Assembly (NCBI GenBank): GCA_021777365.1
Contig: JAJYDP010000037.1
Span: forward strand, 1-14,996
Direction: 5' to 3'
DNA: 14,996 nt
Source of the DNA: Chloroflexota bacterium
GTDB lineage: Bacteria; Chloroflexota; Limnocylindria; Limnocylindrales; CSP1-4
Shown here: piece by piece, positions 1 through 5,300 of the stretch
How the letters are laid out: every line of letters begins with the position of its first letter
Numbering within the stretch: position 1 is the stretch's first letter
Notes under the pieces: model-generated
Seen by the model: only the letters and a program-made list of their open reading frames with translations
Told to the model about the DNA's origin: nothing
Databases searched by the model: none
Translations under genes and position numbers: made by a program

Positions 1-572
1 TGAACTCGAGCATCAAGAAGCTCGAGGTGCCGGTCTTCCTGAGCCTGGTGTTTCTGGCCACCGGCCGCATCGCGCTGAGTCCCCTGCTGATGGTGCTGCT
101 GCTCTTCGCCAACGATTTCGCCACGATGGCCATCACCACCGACCGGGCGCCGTCGTCGCAGCGCCCGAACCGCTGGCACGTGCGGCCGCTCCTGCTGGGG
201 GCGCTGGGAGTCGCGCTCCCCTCGCTCGCCCTCACGCTCGCCGTCTTCTGGGCAGGCGGCGCTGTGCTCGGCCTGAGCGCCGACCGGCTCCAGACGCTGG
301 CCTTCGTGACCCTCGCGTTCGGCAGCCAGGCGACCGTCTACCTGGTCCGGGAGCCGCGTCGCATCTGGAGCTCACGGCCCGGACCCTGGCTCATGGCGGC
401 CTCGGCGGGGGCCGTCGTGACCGTGGCGGTCCTGGCAAGTGCCGGGTGGCTGATGGCGGCACTCAGCCCCGTGCTGGTGGCCGTGGTGCTGGTGGCCGTG
501 GGGCTCTGGGCGGTGCTGATCGACTGGTTCAAGCTGCGTCTCTTCGGCCGGCTCGGCCTCCACGCGACGTAG
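1..572 (+). CDS. P3A-type (H+-ATPase-like) P-type ATPase, C-terminal membrane part only
   Basis: Partial gene entering from the left edge; the first complete codon is at position 3 and the TAG stop at 570-572, leaving 189 residues. No catalytic domains are in the window. What is visible is the M5-M10 region: several hydrophobic helices and the M6 motif FANDFATM followed by TDRAP, with the Asp codon at 114-116. This Asp aligns with the proton-carrying Asp684 of the plant plasma-membrane H+-ATPase AHA2, whose M6 reads ILNDGTIM. The segment is clearly homologous to the end of the complete ATPase at 9197-11593 (shared pattern around RPLL/RPLM, AVFW/AIFW, GWLMA..SP). It is therefore a second P3A-type ATPase of the same genome, normally about 800 residues. 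The start lies outside the window. Inferred role: electrogenic proton export using ATP, possibly under energy or acid stress. Confidence 0.9.
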   Translation, partial: NSSIKKLEVPVFLSLVFLATGRIALSPLLMVLLLFANDFATMAITTDRAPSSQRPNRWHVRPLLLGALGVALPSLALTLAVFWAGGAVLGLSADRLQTLAFVTLAFGSQATVYLVREPRRIWSSRPGPWLMAASAGAVVTVAVLASAGWLMAALSPVLVAVVLVAVGLWAVLIDWFKLRLFGRLGLHAT

Positions 573-576
573 GACC

Positions 577-609
577 GGGCGGGGACCGGCGGCCCGGAGG
601 CGCCCGCCC
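577..609. terminator. GC-rich hairpin between convergent genes
   Basis: GGGCGGG at 577-583 pairs with CCCGCCC at 603-609, with CCGG/CCGG self-complementarity inside the loop. It lies just after the ATPase stop and before the convergent UspA stop. There is no T-run on either strand, so it may act as a bidirectional intrinsic terminator-like structure or only as a 3' end stabiliser. Confidence 0.35.
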
Positions 610-625
610 CTCGCAGGCGATCTGG

Positions 626-662
626 ACGCCGGCGGCGCGTCGTTACGCCGGCGGCGCGTCGT
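626..662. repeat. Tandem 19-bp direct duplication at a gene end
   Basis: The 18-mer ACGCCGGCGGCGCGTCGT occurs at 626-643 and again at 645-662, with one T between them (period 19). On the minus strand the inner copy encodes the last residues of the UspA protein (DDAPPA), the TAA stop falls at the junction, and the outer copy lies in the 3' untranslated region. Confidence 0.9.
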
Positions 663-1110
663 CCGAAGCCCGGAGCAGGAGGACCGGCACGGTCGAGCGC
701 TGCACCACGCCCTCGGCCACGCTGCCCAGGATGAGGTGCGCCAGTCCGTGCCGCCCGTGGGTGCCCATCACGATGAGGTCGGCGCCCCAGCGATTGGCCT
801 CGGCGAGGATCTCGGCCGCCGGCTCGTCGATATCGGTCTCCAGCACCGCGGACTCGGCCTCGATGCCTGCGGCGCGCGCGTCTGTCACCGCGGCATCGAG
901 GATGCGGGTGCCGGTTTCGCGGAGCGCCGCGTCCAGCGTGTCAAAGTCGATGAACGCCGGCTCGGCCCACGGCGCCAGCGCCACACCGAGGTCGATGACG
1001 TGGGCGATCCGAAGCCCGGCATGCTGGTCGGCCGCCAGCCGGAGAGCCTCCCGGAATGCCCGCGTGGATGGCCCGCTGCCATCGACTGCTGCCAGGATTC
1101 GCGAGTACAT
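643..1110 (-). CDS. Universal stress protein, UspA family (ATP-binding type)
   Basis: A single Usp domain of 155 residues. The N-terminus (ILAAVDGS) gives the beta1-Asp typical of the fold. Near the C-terminus the nucleotide-binding motif G-x2-G-x9-G-S appears as GTHGRHGLAHLILGS, followed by VPVLLLR, the usual last strand. The motif predicts ATP binding, as in MJ0577-type Usp proteins, rather than the non-binding UspA type. I chose ATG at 1110 over GTG at 1116 because GGAGG (1116-1120) sits 5 nt upstream of ATG and overlaps the GTG. The gene is third in a leftward group behind the HdrA-like protein and the ferredoxin, 117 nt after the ferredoxin stop, so it may be co-transcribed. The TAA stop lies inside a short tandem duplication. 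Usp proteins act in the cytosol in stress survival; the specific role here is unknown. Confidence 0.93.
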   Translation of the reverse strand: MYSRILAAVDGSGPSTRAFREALRLAADQHAGLRIAHVIDLGVALAPWAEPAFIDFDTLDAALRETGTRILDAAVTDARAAGIEAESAVLETDIDEPAAEILAEANRWGADLIVMGTHGRHGLAHLILGSVAEGVVQRSTVPVLLLRASDDAPPA

Positions 1111-1227
1111 GTGCACCTCCGCTCTGGCTGGAGTCCGCCGACCCCGGACGACCGGACCGCGATCCCGCGTCCCGAGACTGACCGCAACCGCCCCCGGCCG
1201 ACGGACCGCCCAGCTGGCTCCCCATCG

Positions 1228-1509
1228 TCACCTGCGGGCGTACTGCTCGCGCAGCTGCCGCAGCGTTTCGATGAACTCCTTCTGGTCGGGGAAACTCAAC
1301 GCGTCGGTCGGACAGACGCTGGTGCAGGACGAGCAGCCCACCACGCAGTTCAGCGGGTTCGCCACGAACGTCTGCTTCTCGCCGGCGACAAAGACGTCGT
1401 TGGTGCAGAACTGCAGACATTCCGAATCGTTGAGGCAGGCCTCGGGGTCGATCGTGGGGTACCAGGGGATCGCCTCCCGCGGGATGCCCATGTAGAGCTG
1501 GCCACTCAT
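1228..1509 (-). CDS. Dicluster ferredoxin with Asp in place of a cluster-I cysteine
   Basis: Small electron carrier of 93 residues. The N-terminal signature GIPREAIPWYPTIDP precedes two Fe-S motifs. Cluster I reads C25-x2-D28-x2-C31-x3-C35. Cluster II reads C55-x3-C59-x2-C62-x3-C66-P. In the paralogous domain of the flavoreductase at 11603-12706 the same position is Cys (CIGCGTC), so Asp28 replaces the second cluster-I ligand. Pyrococcus furiosus ferredoxin has the same CxxDxxC arrangement, where Asp14 ligates the [4Fe-4S] cluster. Cluster II, with C-x3-C at its start, is intact. The ATG overlaps the stop of the upstream HdrA-like gene (ATGA, 4-nt overlap), which suggests translational coupling and that the two proteins work together. 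There is no strong Shine-Dalgarno of its own. Ferredoxin identity is secure; its redox partner is inferred. Confidence 0.92.
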   Translation of the reverse strand: MSGQLYMGIPREAIPWYPTIDPEACLNDSECLQFCTNDVFVAGEKQTFVANPLNCVVGCSSCTSVCPTDALSFPDQKEFIETLRQLREQYARR

Positions 1510-1868
1510 CCGCGTACCGCCTCGAGCGTGGCCTGGACGTCGGCAAACGCCTGGTCGGTGGTCTTGAACTGGATGGAGACCGGCCGCCACGTCGTCTCGT
1601 TCATGGGGACGCCGGCCTGGGCGAACCCGTCGCGCAGGAGCTTGGCCTGCTTCTCGATCTTGCAGGCCGGGGTCACGTAGACGGTGCCGTCGTCCTTCAG
1701 GAGGTCTCGCATGAGCGCCTCGCCGTTGGCCTCACAGAGGCGGGCATGGATCACCATGTAGTCGTGCGGCAGCTCGAGCCGGATGCGCTCCGCCAGCTCC
1801 GGGATGTCGAGATCCTTCATGCTCGGGCACGCGAAGCTGCACGTGCACATGAGGATGGCCTTCTTCAC
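1506..1868 (-). CDS. Small cysteine-rich protein resembling the N-terminal domain of heterodisulfide reductase HdrA
   Basis: Protein of 120 residues with five cysteines: C8, C10, C14, C45 and C69. The layout resembles the isolated N-terminal Fe-S domain of HdrA: an opening Cys-x-Cys strand (ILMCTCSFAC), a central L-C-x3-G (HdrA typically has MCS-x-GQ), and a later strand ending in T-P-A-C-K followed by a helix and AGVPMN, comparable with HdrA's AACSPR...AGLN. No FAD-binding domain follows, so it is far shorter than HdrA (about 650 residues). Start GTG at 1868 is supported by GGGAGG about 6 nt upstream. It is first in the leftward group and overlaps the ferredoxin gene by 4 nt. Inference: it holds an Fe-S cluster or a disulfide and exchanges electrons with that ferredoxin. 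The family match is from pattern memory, not a search; a general CoA-disulfide or sulfur-relay protein is an alternative. Confidence 0.65.
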   Translation of the reverse strand: MKKAILMCTCSFACPSMKDLDIPELAERIRLELPHDYMVIHARLCEANGEALMRDLLKDDGTVYVTPACKIEKQAKLLRDGFAQAGVPMNETTWRPVSIQFKTTDQAFADVQATLEAVRG

Positions 1869-1968
1869 GGTGCGCCTCCCGGCTGTGCTGATACCAGCAG
1901 ATGCCGCCCGGCCATCGGCCTGGCGCCGACACCGACCGGTACCTCCTGGGCATATATCTCAGACGCCA

Positions 1969-1990
1969 GTGTCACAGCCGCCAATGACAC
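1969..1990. promoter_or_regulatory. Possible operator palindrome in the divergent spacer
   Basis: GTGTCA (1969-1974) and TGACAC (1985-1990) form a perfect inverted repeat with a 10-bp spacer. It lies in the 225-bp divergent region between the HdrA-like gene (leftward, start 1868) and the MerR gene (rightward, start 2094). An AT-rich stretch at 1951-1957, the only one nearby, could hold the -10 of the leftward promoter, which would put the palindrome around its -35 region. No regulator is identified. Confidence 0.3.
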
Positions 1991-2055
1991 ACAGCAGATG
2001 CAAGCGGCCCGTTCTGTCGGGACCTGCGGCCAGGGCAGCTGCGCTCGGGCAGTGC

Positions 2056-2086
2056 TTGACCCTCCAGCAGGTGGAGGGTTTACGCT
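2056..2086 (+). promoter_or_regulatory. MerR-type promoter and operator
   Basis: The -35 TTGACC (2056-2061) and -10 TACGCT (2081-2086) are separated by 19 bp, the elongated spacing typical of promoters activated by MerR-family twisting. The spacer is spanned by a perfect inverted repeat ACCCTCC (2059-2065), 7-bp centre, GGAGGGT (2073-2079). This is close in form to ZntR/CueR/MerR operators, which overlap the -35 in the same way. The predicted transcription start is about 2093-2094, at or beside the ATG of the MerR gene. This indicates autoregulation. Confidence 0.85.
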
Positions 2087-2093
2087 GCGCGAC

Positions 2094-2519
2094 ATGCAGC
2101 AGAGCGCCACCATCGGAGATGCTTCGCGGCTCACCGGCGTGCCGGTGCGCACCATCCGGTTCTACGAACAGGCGGGCTTGTTGCCCGCGACTGACCGGAC
2201 AGACTCCGGTTATCGGCTGTTCGGTCCGACCGAGCTGCGCCGGTTGCGGCTCATCCGTCGGGCACGGATCGCGGGGCTCTCACTGCCCCAGGTCCGTGAG
2301 CTGGCCGACGCGGCCTTCTCGCAATCCTGCGATCGGTTCGAGGAGCGGCTCGGAACTCTCCTCGAGGCGCGCCTGCGCGAGGTGGACCAGACGATCACCG
2401 AGCTGCAGGCGCTGCGCACGGACCTTGCCGCGGTCCGGCAGGACCTGCAGAGTCCGGCGGCGCGAACCGAGCCGTGTCGGCTCGACGTTTGCGAACGCTG
2501 TCGGTTCATCGACGATTGA
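2094..2519 (+). CDS. MerR-family metal-responsive transcriptional regulator
   Basis: Protein of 141 residues. The N-terminal winged helix-turn-helix has the classic pattern TIGDASRLTGVPVRTIRFYE (residues 6-25), then GLL and SGYRLF. Helix 5, the dimerisation coiled coil, runs about 80-118. Cys79 (SQSC) falls at the residue corresponding to ZntR Cys79. The C-terminal loop has C128-x4-C133-x2-C136 ahead of the end. This is a cysteine set consistent with a divalent soft metal sensor such as Zn, Cd or Pb, but not one I can assign to a specific metal. The ATG at 2094 has no Shine-Dalgarno and lies 7 nt after the -10, so the mRNA is probably leaderless. It is followed after 51 nt by the AhpD-like gene, probably in the same transcript. 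It likely represses and activates its own promoter through the palindrome at 2059-2079. Confidence 0.93.
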   Translation: MQQSATIGDASRLTGVPVRTIRFYEQAGLLPATDRTDSGYRLFGPTELRRLRLIRRARIAGLSLPQVRELADAAFSQSCDRFEERLGTLLEARLREVDQTITELQALRTDLAAVRQDLQSPAARTEPCRLDVCERCRFIDD

Positions 2520-2570
2520 GTTGTCTGGGCGTCCCCTGAAAGCGTCCCCGAACCCAGAAGGAGTCGCGTG

Positions 2571-3278
2571 ATGCTCGCTCTCGTGGAGCGTGAATTCGTC
2601 TCGATCGGCGCCAGCATCGGCGCCGGCTGCGAGCCCTGCCTGACCTACCACGTGCAGGCGGCCGCGTCCGCCGGTGTGACCCCGGCGGCCCTGCTGAAGG
2701 CAGTCGAAGACGCCGAGTGCGTGAGGAGGAGCGCGGCGGGGCAGGTCGCGGTGCTCAGCCGTGACCTCATTGGGTTGCACGGTGAGCCGCCTGCGGATTG
2801 CTGCGACACCTCGGACCGCGCCAAGGAGCTGGCTGCCATCGGTGCCGCAGTCGCGGCCAACTCGATGGCGAACCTCCGCAAGCATCTCGAGGCGGGTCAA
2901 CTGGTCGGCCTGACCGCGCGCGACGCGAACGAGGCGGTCCAGATTGCGCGCGCCGTGCAGCGACGCGCCGCCGAATTCACGGCCGACGAGGCCGCGCGGC
3001 TCCTCCCGGACGCCACCGTGGGGTGGTCCGCTCCGCTGTCTCAGCAGCCGGCCGCAGTGGTTCTCCCTGCCGTCGCTGCGCACGCCGTTTCGTCCCAGGT
3101 CGCTGCGCCGATCACCGACGACGCATGTGGCCGGGACTGCGGATGCGGGTCGGCGGTGGCCGCCGACGCGGCCACATGCGGTCCCGAATGCGGCTGTCAG
3201 TCAGTCCCCCACGTGGAAGTCGGAGCCGTGGCCGGTGCCGCCGTGTCCGCCGGCGACGGAGCCTGCGCCTGCGGCTGA
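2571..3278 (+). CDS. AhpD/carboxymuconolactone decarboxylase-like protein with cysteine-rich C-terminal tail
   Basis: Protein of 235 residues. The N-terminal half matches the AhpD/CMD fold: helix, then C20-E-P-C23-L-x-Y-H27, the CxxC...H redox motif of AhpD-like thiol-disulfide enzymes. A second, diverged repeat at about 83-135 (AAIGAAVAANSMANLRKH) has lost the cysteines. The tail has eight more cysteines: C186, C190, C192, C203, C207, C209, C232 and C234. They include two copies of CGxxCGCxS and a terminal CACG, resembling a metallothionein-like metal-binding segment. ATG at 2571 is preferred to GTG at 2568 because AGAAGGAG (2556-2563) is 7 nt upstream. Its position directly behind a MerR metal regulator and ahead of an ArsR repressor supports a role in metal or thiol stress. 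Substrate and metal are unknown; the tail could be a chaperone, a sponge or a sensor. Confidence 0.85.
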   Translation: MLALVEREFVSIGASIGAGCEPCLTYHVQAAASAGVTPAALLKAVEDAECVRRSAAGQVAVLSRDLIGLHGEPPADCCDTSDRAKELAAIGAAVAANSMANLRKHLEAGQLVGLTARDANEAVQIARAVQRRAAEFTADEAARLLPDATVGWSAPLSQQPAAVVLPAVAAHAVSSQVAAPITDDACGRDCGCGSAVAADAATCGPECGCQSVPHVEVGAVAGAAVSAGDGACACG

Positions 3279-3301
3279 CTGATTCGACCCGTCCATTGGG
3301 C

Positions 3302-3398
3302 GGGCTATCACGGCGAATAGCGAGCCAGATCGCAAGCCGGGCTGATAGCCCCAGCCGGACGGCATGCCCGGCTGGGGCTGGACGGCCCTCCTGGGCCG
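3302..3398 (+). promoter_or_regulatory. Overlapping hairpins, attenuator- or terminator-like spacer
   Basis: Three self-complementary elements lie in the 146-nt gap between the AhpD-like gene and arsR-type gene. (a) GGGCTATCA (3302-3310) pairs with TGATAGCCC (3343-3351). (b) AGCCCCAGCCGG (3347-3358) pairs with CCGGCTGGGGCT (3368-3379), a perfect 12-bp stem with a 9-nt loop. (c) CGGCCC (3383-3388) pairs with GGGCCG (3393-3398), with a 4-nt loop. Elements (a) and (b) share bases 3347-3351 and so exclude each other. No T-run follows (b). It is either a strong terminator of the MerR-AhpD transcript or an attenuator-like switch ahead of the ArsR gene. Confidence 0.55.
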
Positions 3399-3424
3399 CG
3401 GAGCGTCGGGCCAGACTGGCGACC

Positions 3425-3793
3425 GTGGCCATATCAAGGACGCTTGATCCACAGGGCCGATCGCTGGCCCAGGTCCTGGCGGCGCTCGCGGAGCCGCAAC
3501 GGGTATCCATTCTGTGTCGCCTGCGGGACGGAGACCGCTGCGTCTGCGACCTGGAGTCCGATCTCGGGGTGGCGCAGAACCTCGTGTCCTACCACCTGAA
3601 GGTGCTTCGGGAGGCGGGCCTCGTCGAGTCCAGGCGGCGGGGCCGCAGGATCGCGTACACGCTCCGGCCGGACCGATTTGCGGAGGTGGTCGCGGCCATC
3701 GCGGCCCTCGCGCCGGGTTGCTGCAACGAGGACGTGAACCCGACTCCAGCTCGCACCGCGCCGGCGGGATCGCCCGTGAGCACGTCACCGTGA
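3425..3793 (+). CDS. ArsR/SmtB-family metalloregulatory repressor
   Basis: Protein of 122 residues with a winged helix fold. It opens with LAALAEPQRVSIL (helices 1-2), then R38-C39-V-C41-D-L, the CVCDL motif of arsenic-type ArsR proteins in the helix that binds As(III)/Sb(III). Next comes the recognition helix (VAQNLVSYHLKVLREAGLV) and the wing (RRRGRRIAYTL). C31 and the C99-C100 pair near the C-terminus are further candidate thiol ligands. I chose GTG at 3425, which gives a normal N-terminus; there is no good Shine-Dalgarno and no ATG/GTG/TTG start in frame close downstream, so the start is uncertain. An ArsR-type palindrome lies over codons 3-8. No arsenic efflux or reductase gene follows; the next gene is a molybdenum enzyme subunit 145 nt downstream, so its targets are probably its own promoter or distant genes. 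Confidence 0.9.
   Translation: MAISRTLDPQGRSLAQVLAALAEPQRVSILCRLRDGDRCVCDLESDLGVAQNLVSYHLKVLREAGLVESRRRGRRIAYTLRPDRFAEVVAAIAALAPGCCNEDVNPTPARTAPAGSPVSTSP
3433..3448. promoter_or_regulatory. ArsR-type operator palindrome
   Basis: ATCAAG-GACG-CTTGAT is a perfect 6-bp inverted repeat. Read as ATCAA-N6-TTGAT it matches the known ArsR-family operator pattern. It lies over codons 3-8 of the ArsR gene if the GTG at 3425 is the start, so binding would block elongation or an internal promoter rather than a classical upstream promoter. Confidence 0.55.
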
Positions 3794-3938
3794 AGGGCGT
3801 GCGCGAGGCGGCAGCGGTCCCCACCAACGCTGCGCTGACAGGCGCACTGAATGGGTGCCACGGGTTCCGCGGCACGCGCCCGCGCACGAGCGCTCCCGCC
3901 GCGCGCGCGCTGCCGGGCGGCTGGTGGAGGCCGGATAG

Positions 3939-4823
3939 ATGGACGTGCTGAGGCCGTCGAGCCTGGATGAGGCGCTGGAGCTCAAGGCGAAGCGTCCCGA
4001 GGCCGTGCCGATCGCGGGAGGGACCGACCTGATGGTCGAGTGGCAGGCGGGGCGCCCACGTCCCCCCGCAGTACTCGATCTGTCGCGTCTTCCCGAGTTG
4101 AAGCGATGGGGACCCGACAACGGCGCGCTCTTCCTGGGCGCCGGAGTCACCTATGCCTCGATCATTCGCGAACCGGCAGAACGGGATCTGCTCACGCAGG
4201 CATCCCGCACGGTGGGCTCGCCGCAGGTCCGCGCGCGCGGCACGGTGGGCGGGAACCTCGCGACGGCATCGCCCGCCGGCGACACGCTCCCGGTGCTGGC
4301 CGCGTATGAGGCGGAGGTGCTGCTCGGATCGGCGTCGGGGTCGCGCTGGCTGCCCTGGGACGCCTTCCTGGTCGGCCCGAAGCGCACCGCGATGCACCCT
4401 GACGAGCTCATCGTCGGCGTTCGCTGGCCGCTCCGGCGGCGGCTCGGGTCGTTCTCCAAGGTGGGCACGCGCAATGCCATGGTGATCGCCGTGGCCAGCC
4501 TGGCCATGGCCATCGACGAAGATGCCCGCGAGGTGCGGATCGCCCTCGGATCGGTGGGGCCGACGGTCCTGCAGGCTCGGGAAGCCGAGGCGTTCGCCCG
4601 ATCCGTGCTGGACGACGCGGGCGCCTGGGACGACCCGGCCGCACCGGTCCGAGGAGGTGCGGCCGCGGAGCTGGGCGCCCTCGTGGCTGGCGCCGCCCGG
4701 CCGATCGATGACGTGCGCGGAACTGCCGCGTACCGGCGCCATGCCTGCGCGGTGCTGGGTGAGCGGGCGTTCGGATGGCTCCTCGGCCGCCGAGCGATGC
4801 CGGCCACGGAACAGGCGGCGTGA
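3939..4823 (+). CDS. FAD-binding subunit of a xanthine dehydrogenase-family molybdenum hydroxylase
   Basis: Medium subunit of 294 residues, close to the usual size. FAD-binding motifs are IAGGTDLMV (25-33) and, about residue 100 onward, RGTVGGNLATASPAGDTLPVLAA-type sequence (pattern TxGGNLxxxSPxxD). The C-terminal CODH-type domain with R-x2-A-x-x-VL-type ends closes the protein. It passes electrons from the Fe-S subunit to its acceptor through FAD. ATG at 3939 is supported by GGTGGAGG (3923-3930), 8 nt upstream. It is first of three packed genes (FAD, Fe-S, Mo); the TGA at 4821-4823 overlaps the next gene's ribosome binding region. No clear promoter is visible in 3794-3938. Substrate is discussed at the Mo subunit. 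Confidence 0.93.
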   Translation: MDVLRPSSLDEALELKAKRPEAVPIAGGTDLMVEWQAGRPRPPAVLDLSRLPELKRWGPDNGALFLGAGVTYASIIREPAERDLLTQASRTVGSPQVRARGTVGGNLATASPAGDTLPVLAAYEAEVLLGSASGSRWLPWDAFLVGPKRTAMHPDELIVGVRWPLRRRLGSFSKVGTRNAMVIAVASLAMAIDEDAREVRIALGSVGPTVLQAREAEAFARSVLDDAGAWDDPAAPVRGGAAAELGALVAGAARPIDDVRGTAAYRRHACAVLGERAFGWLLGRRAMPATEQAA

Positions 4824-4831
4824 GGCGCGAG

Positions 4832-5290
4832 ATGCGGATCGACCTGAGCGTGAACGGCGCGCCACGCACGGCGCTGATCGAGGGGCACGAGAGCCTGCTC
4901 GAGGTGCTCCGCGAGCACCTCGGCCTTGCCGGGACCAAGAACGCCTGCGAGCAGGGGGAATGCGGCTCGTGCTCGGTCTGGCTGGACGGCGAGGTGGTGA
5001 ACTCGTGCCTGGTCCTGGCGGCGCAGGCCGAGGGCGCCGAGGTGCGCACCGTGGAAGGCCTGGCCCGCGATGGGCAGCTGCATCGGGTCCAGGAGGCGTT
5101 CCTGGACGCGGGTGCGGTGCAGTGCGGGTTCTGCACGCCCGGGCTGCTGGTGGGCGCGGCCGACCTCCTGGCTCGCACACCGCACCCGGACGAGGAGGCG
5201 ATCCGGGAGGCACTCGCCGGCCACCTCTGCCGCTGCACCGGCTACCAGAAGATCGTGGCGGCCGTCCAGCTGGCCGCCGCCCGATCCTGA
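4832..5290 (+). CDS. [2Fe-2S] subunit of a xanthine dehydrogenase-family molybdenum hydroxylase
   Basis: Small subunit of 152 residues with both expected clusters. The plant-type cluster is C39-x4-C44-x2-C47-x11-C59 (CEQGECGSC...). The second, four-helix domain has C98-x2-C101 (QCGFCTPG) and C133-x-C135 (LCRCTGY). All eight ligands are present. It relays electrons from the molybdenum site to the FAD subunit. The ATG at 4832 follows the FAD-subunit stop by 8 nt, with GAGG at 4822-4825 as ribosome binding site, so the two are translationally linked. The length and motifs are ordinary for the family. Confidence 0.96.
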   Translation: MRIDLSVNGAPRTALIEGHESLLEVLREHLGLAGTKNACEQGECGSCSVWLDGEVVNSCLVLAAQAEGAEVRTVEGLARDGQLHRVQEAFLDAGAVQCGFCTPGLLVGAADLLARTPHPDEEAIREALAGHLCRCTGYQKIVAAVQLAAARS

Positions 5291-5300
5291 GGACGTCACG

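Noticed and set aside
2510..2570. A second MerR operator or promoter before the AhpD-like gene
   Set aside because: No inverted repeat or promoter-like spacing is visible in the 51-nt gap, so co-transcription with the MerR gene is simpler.
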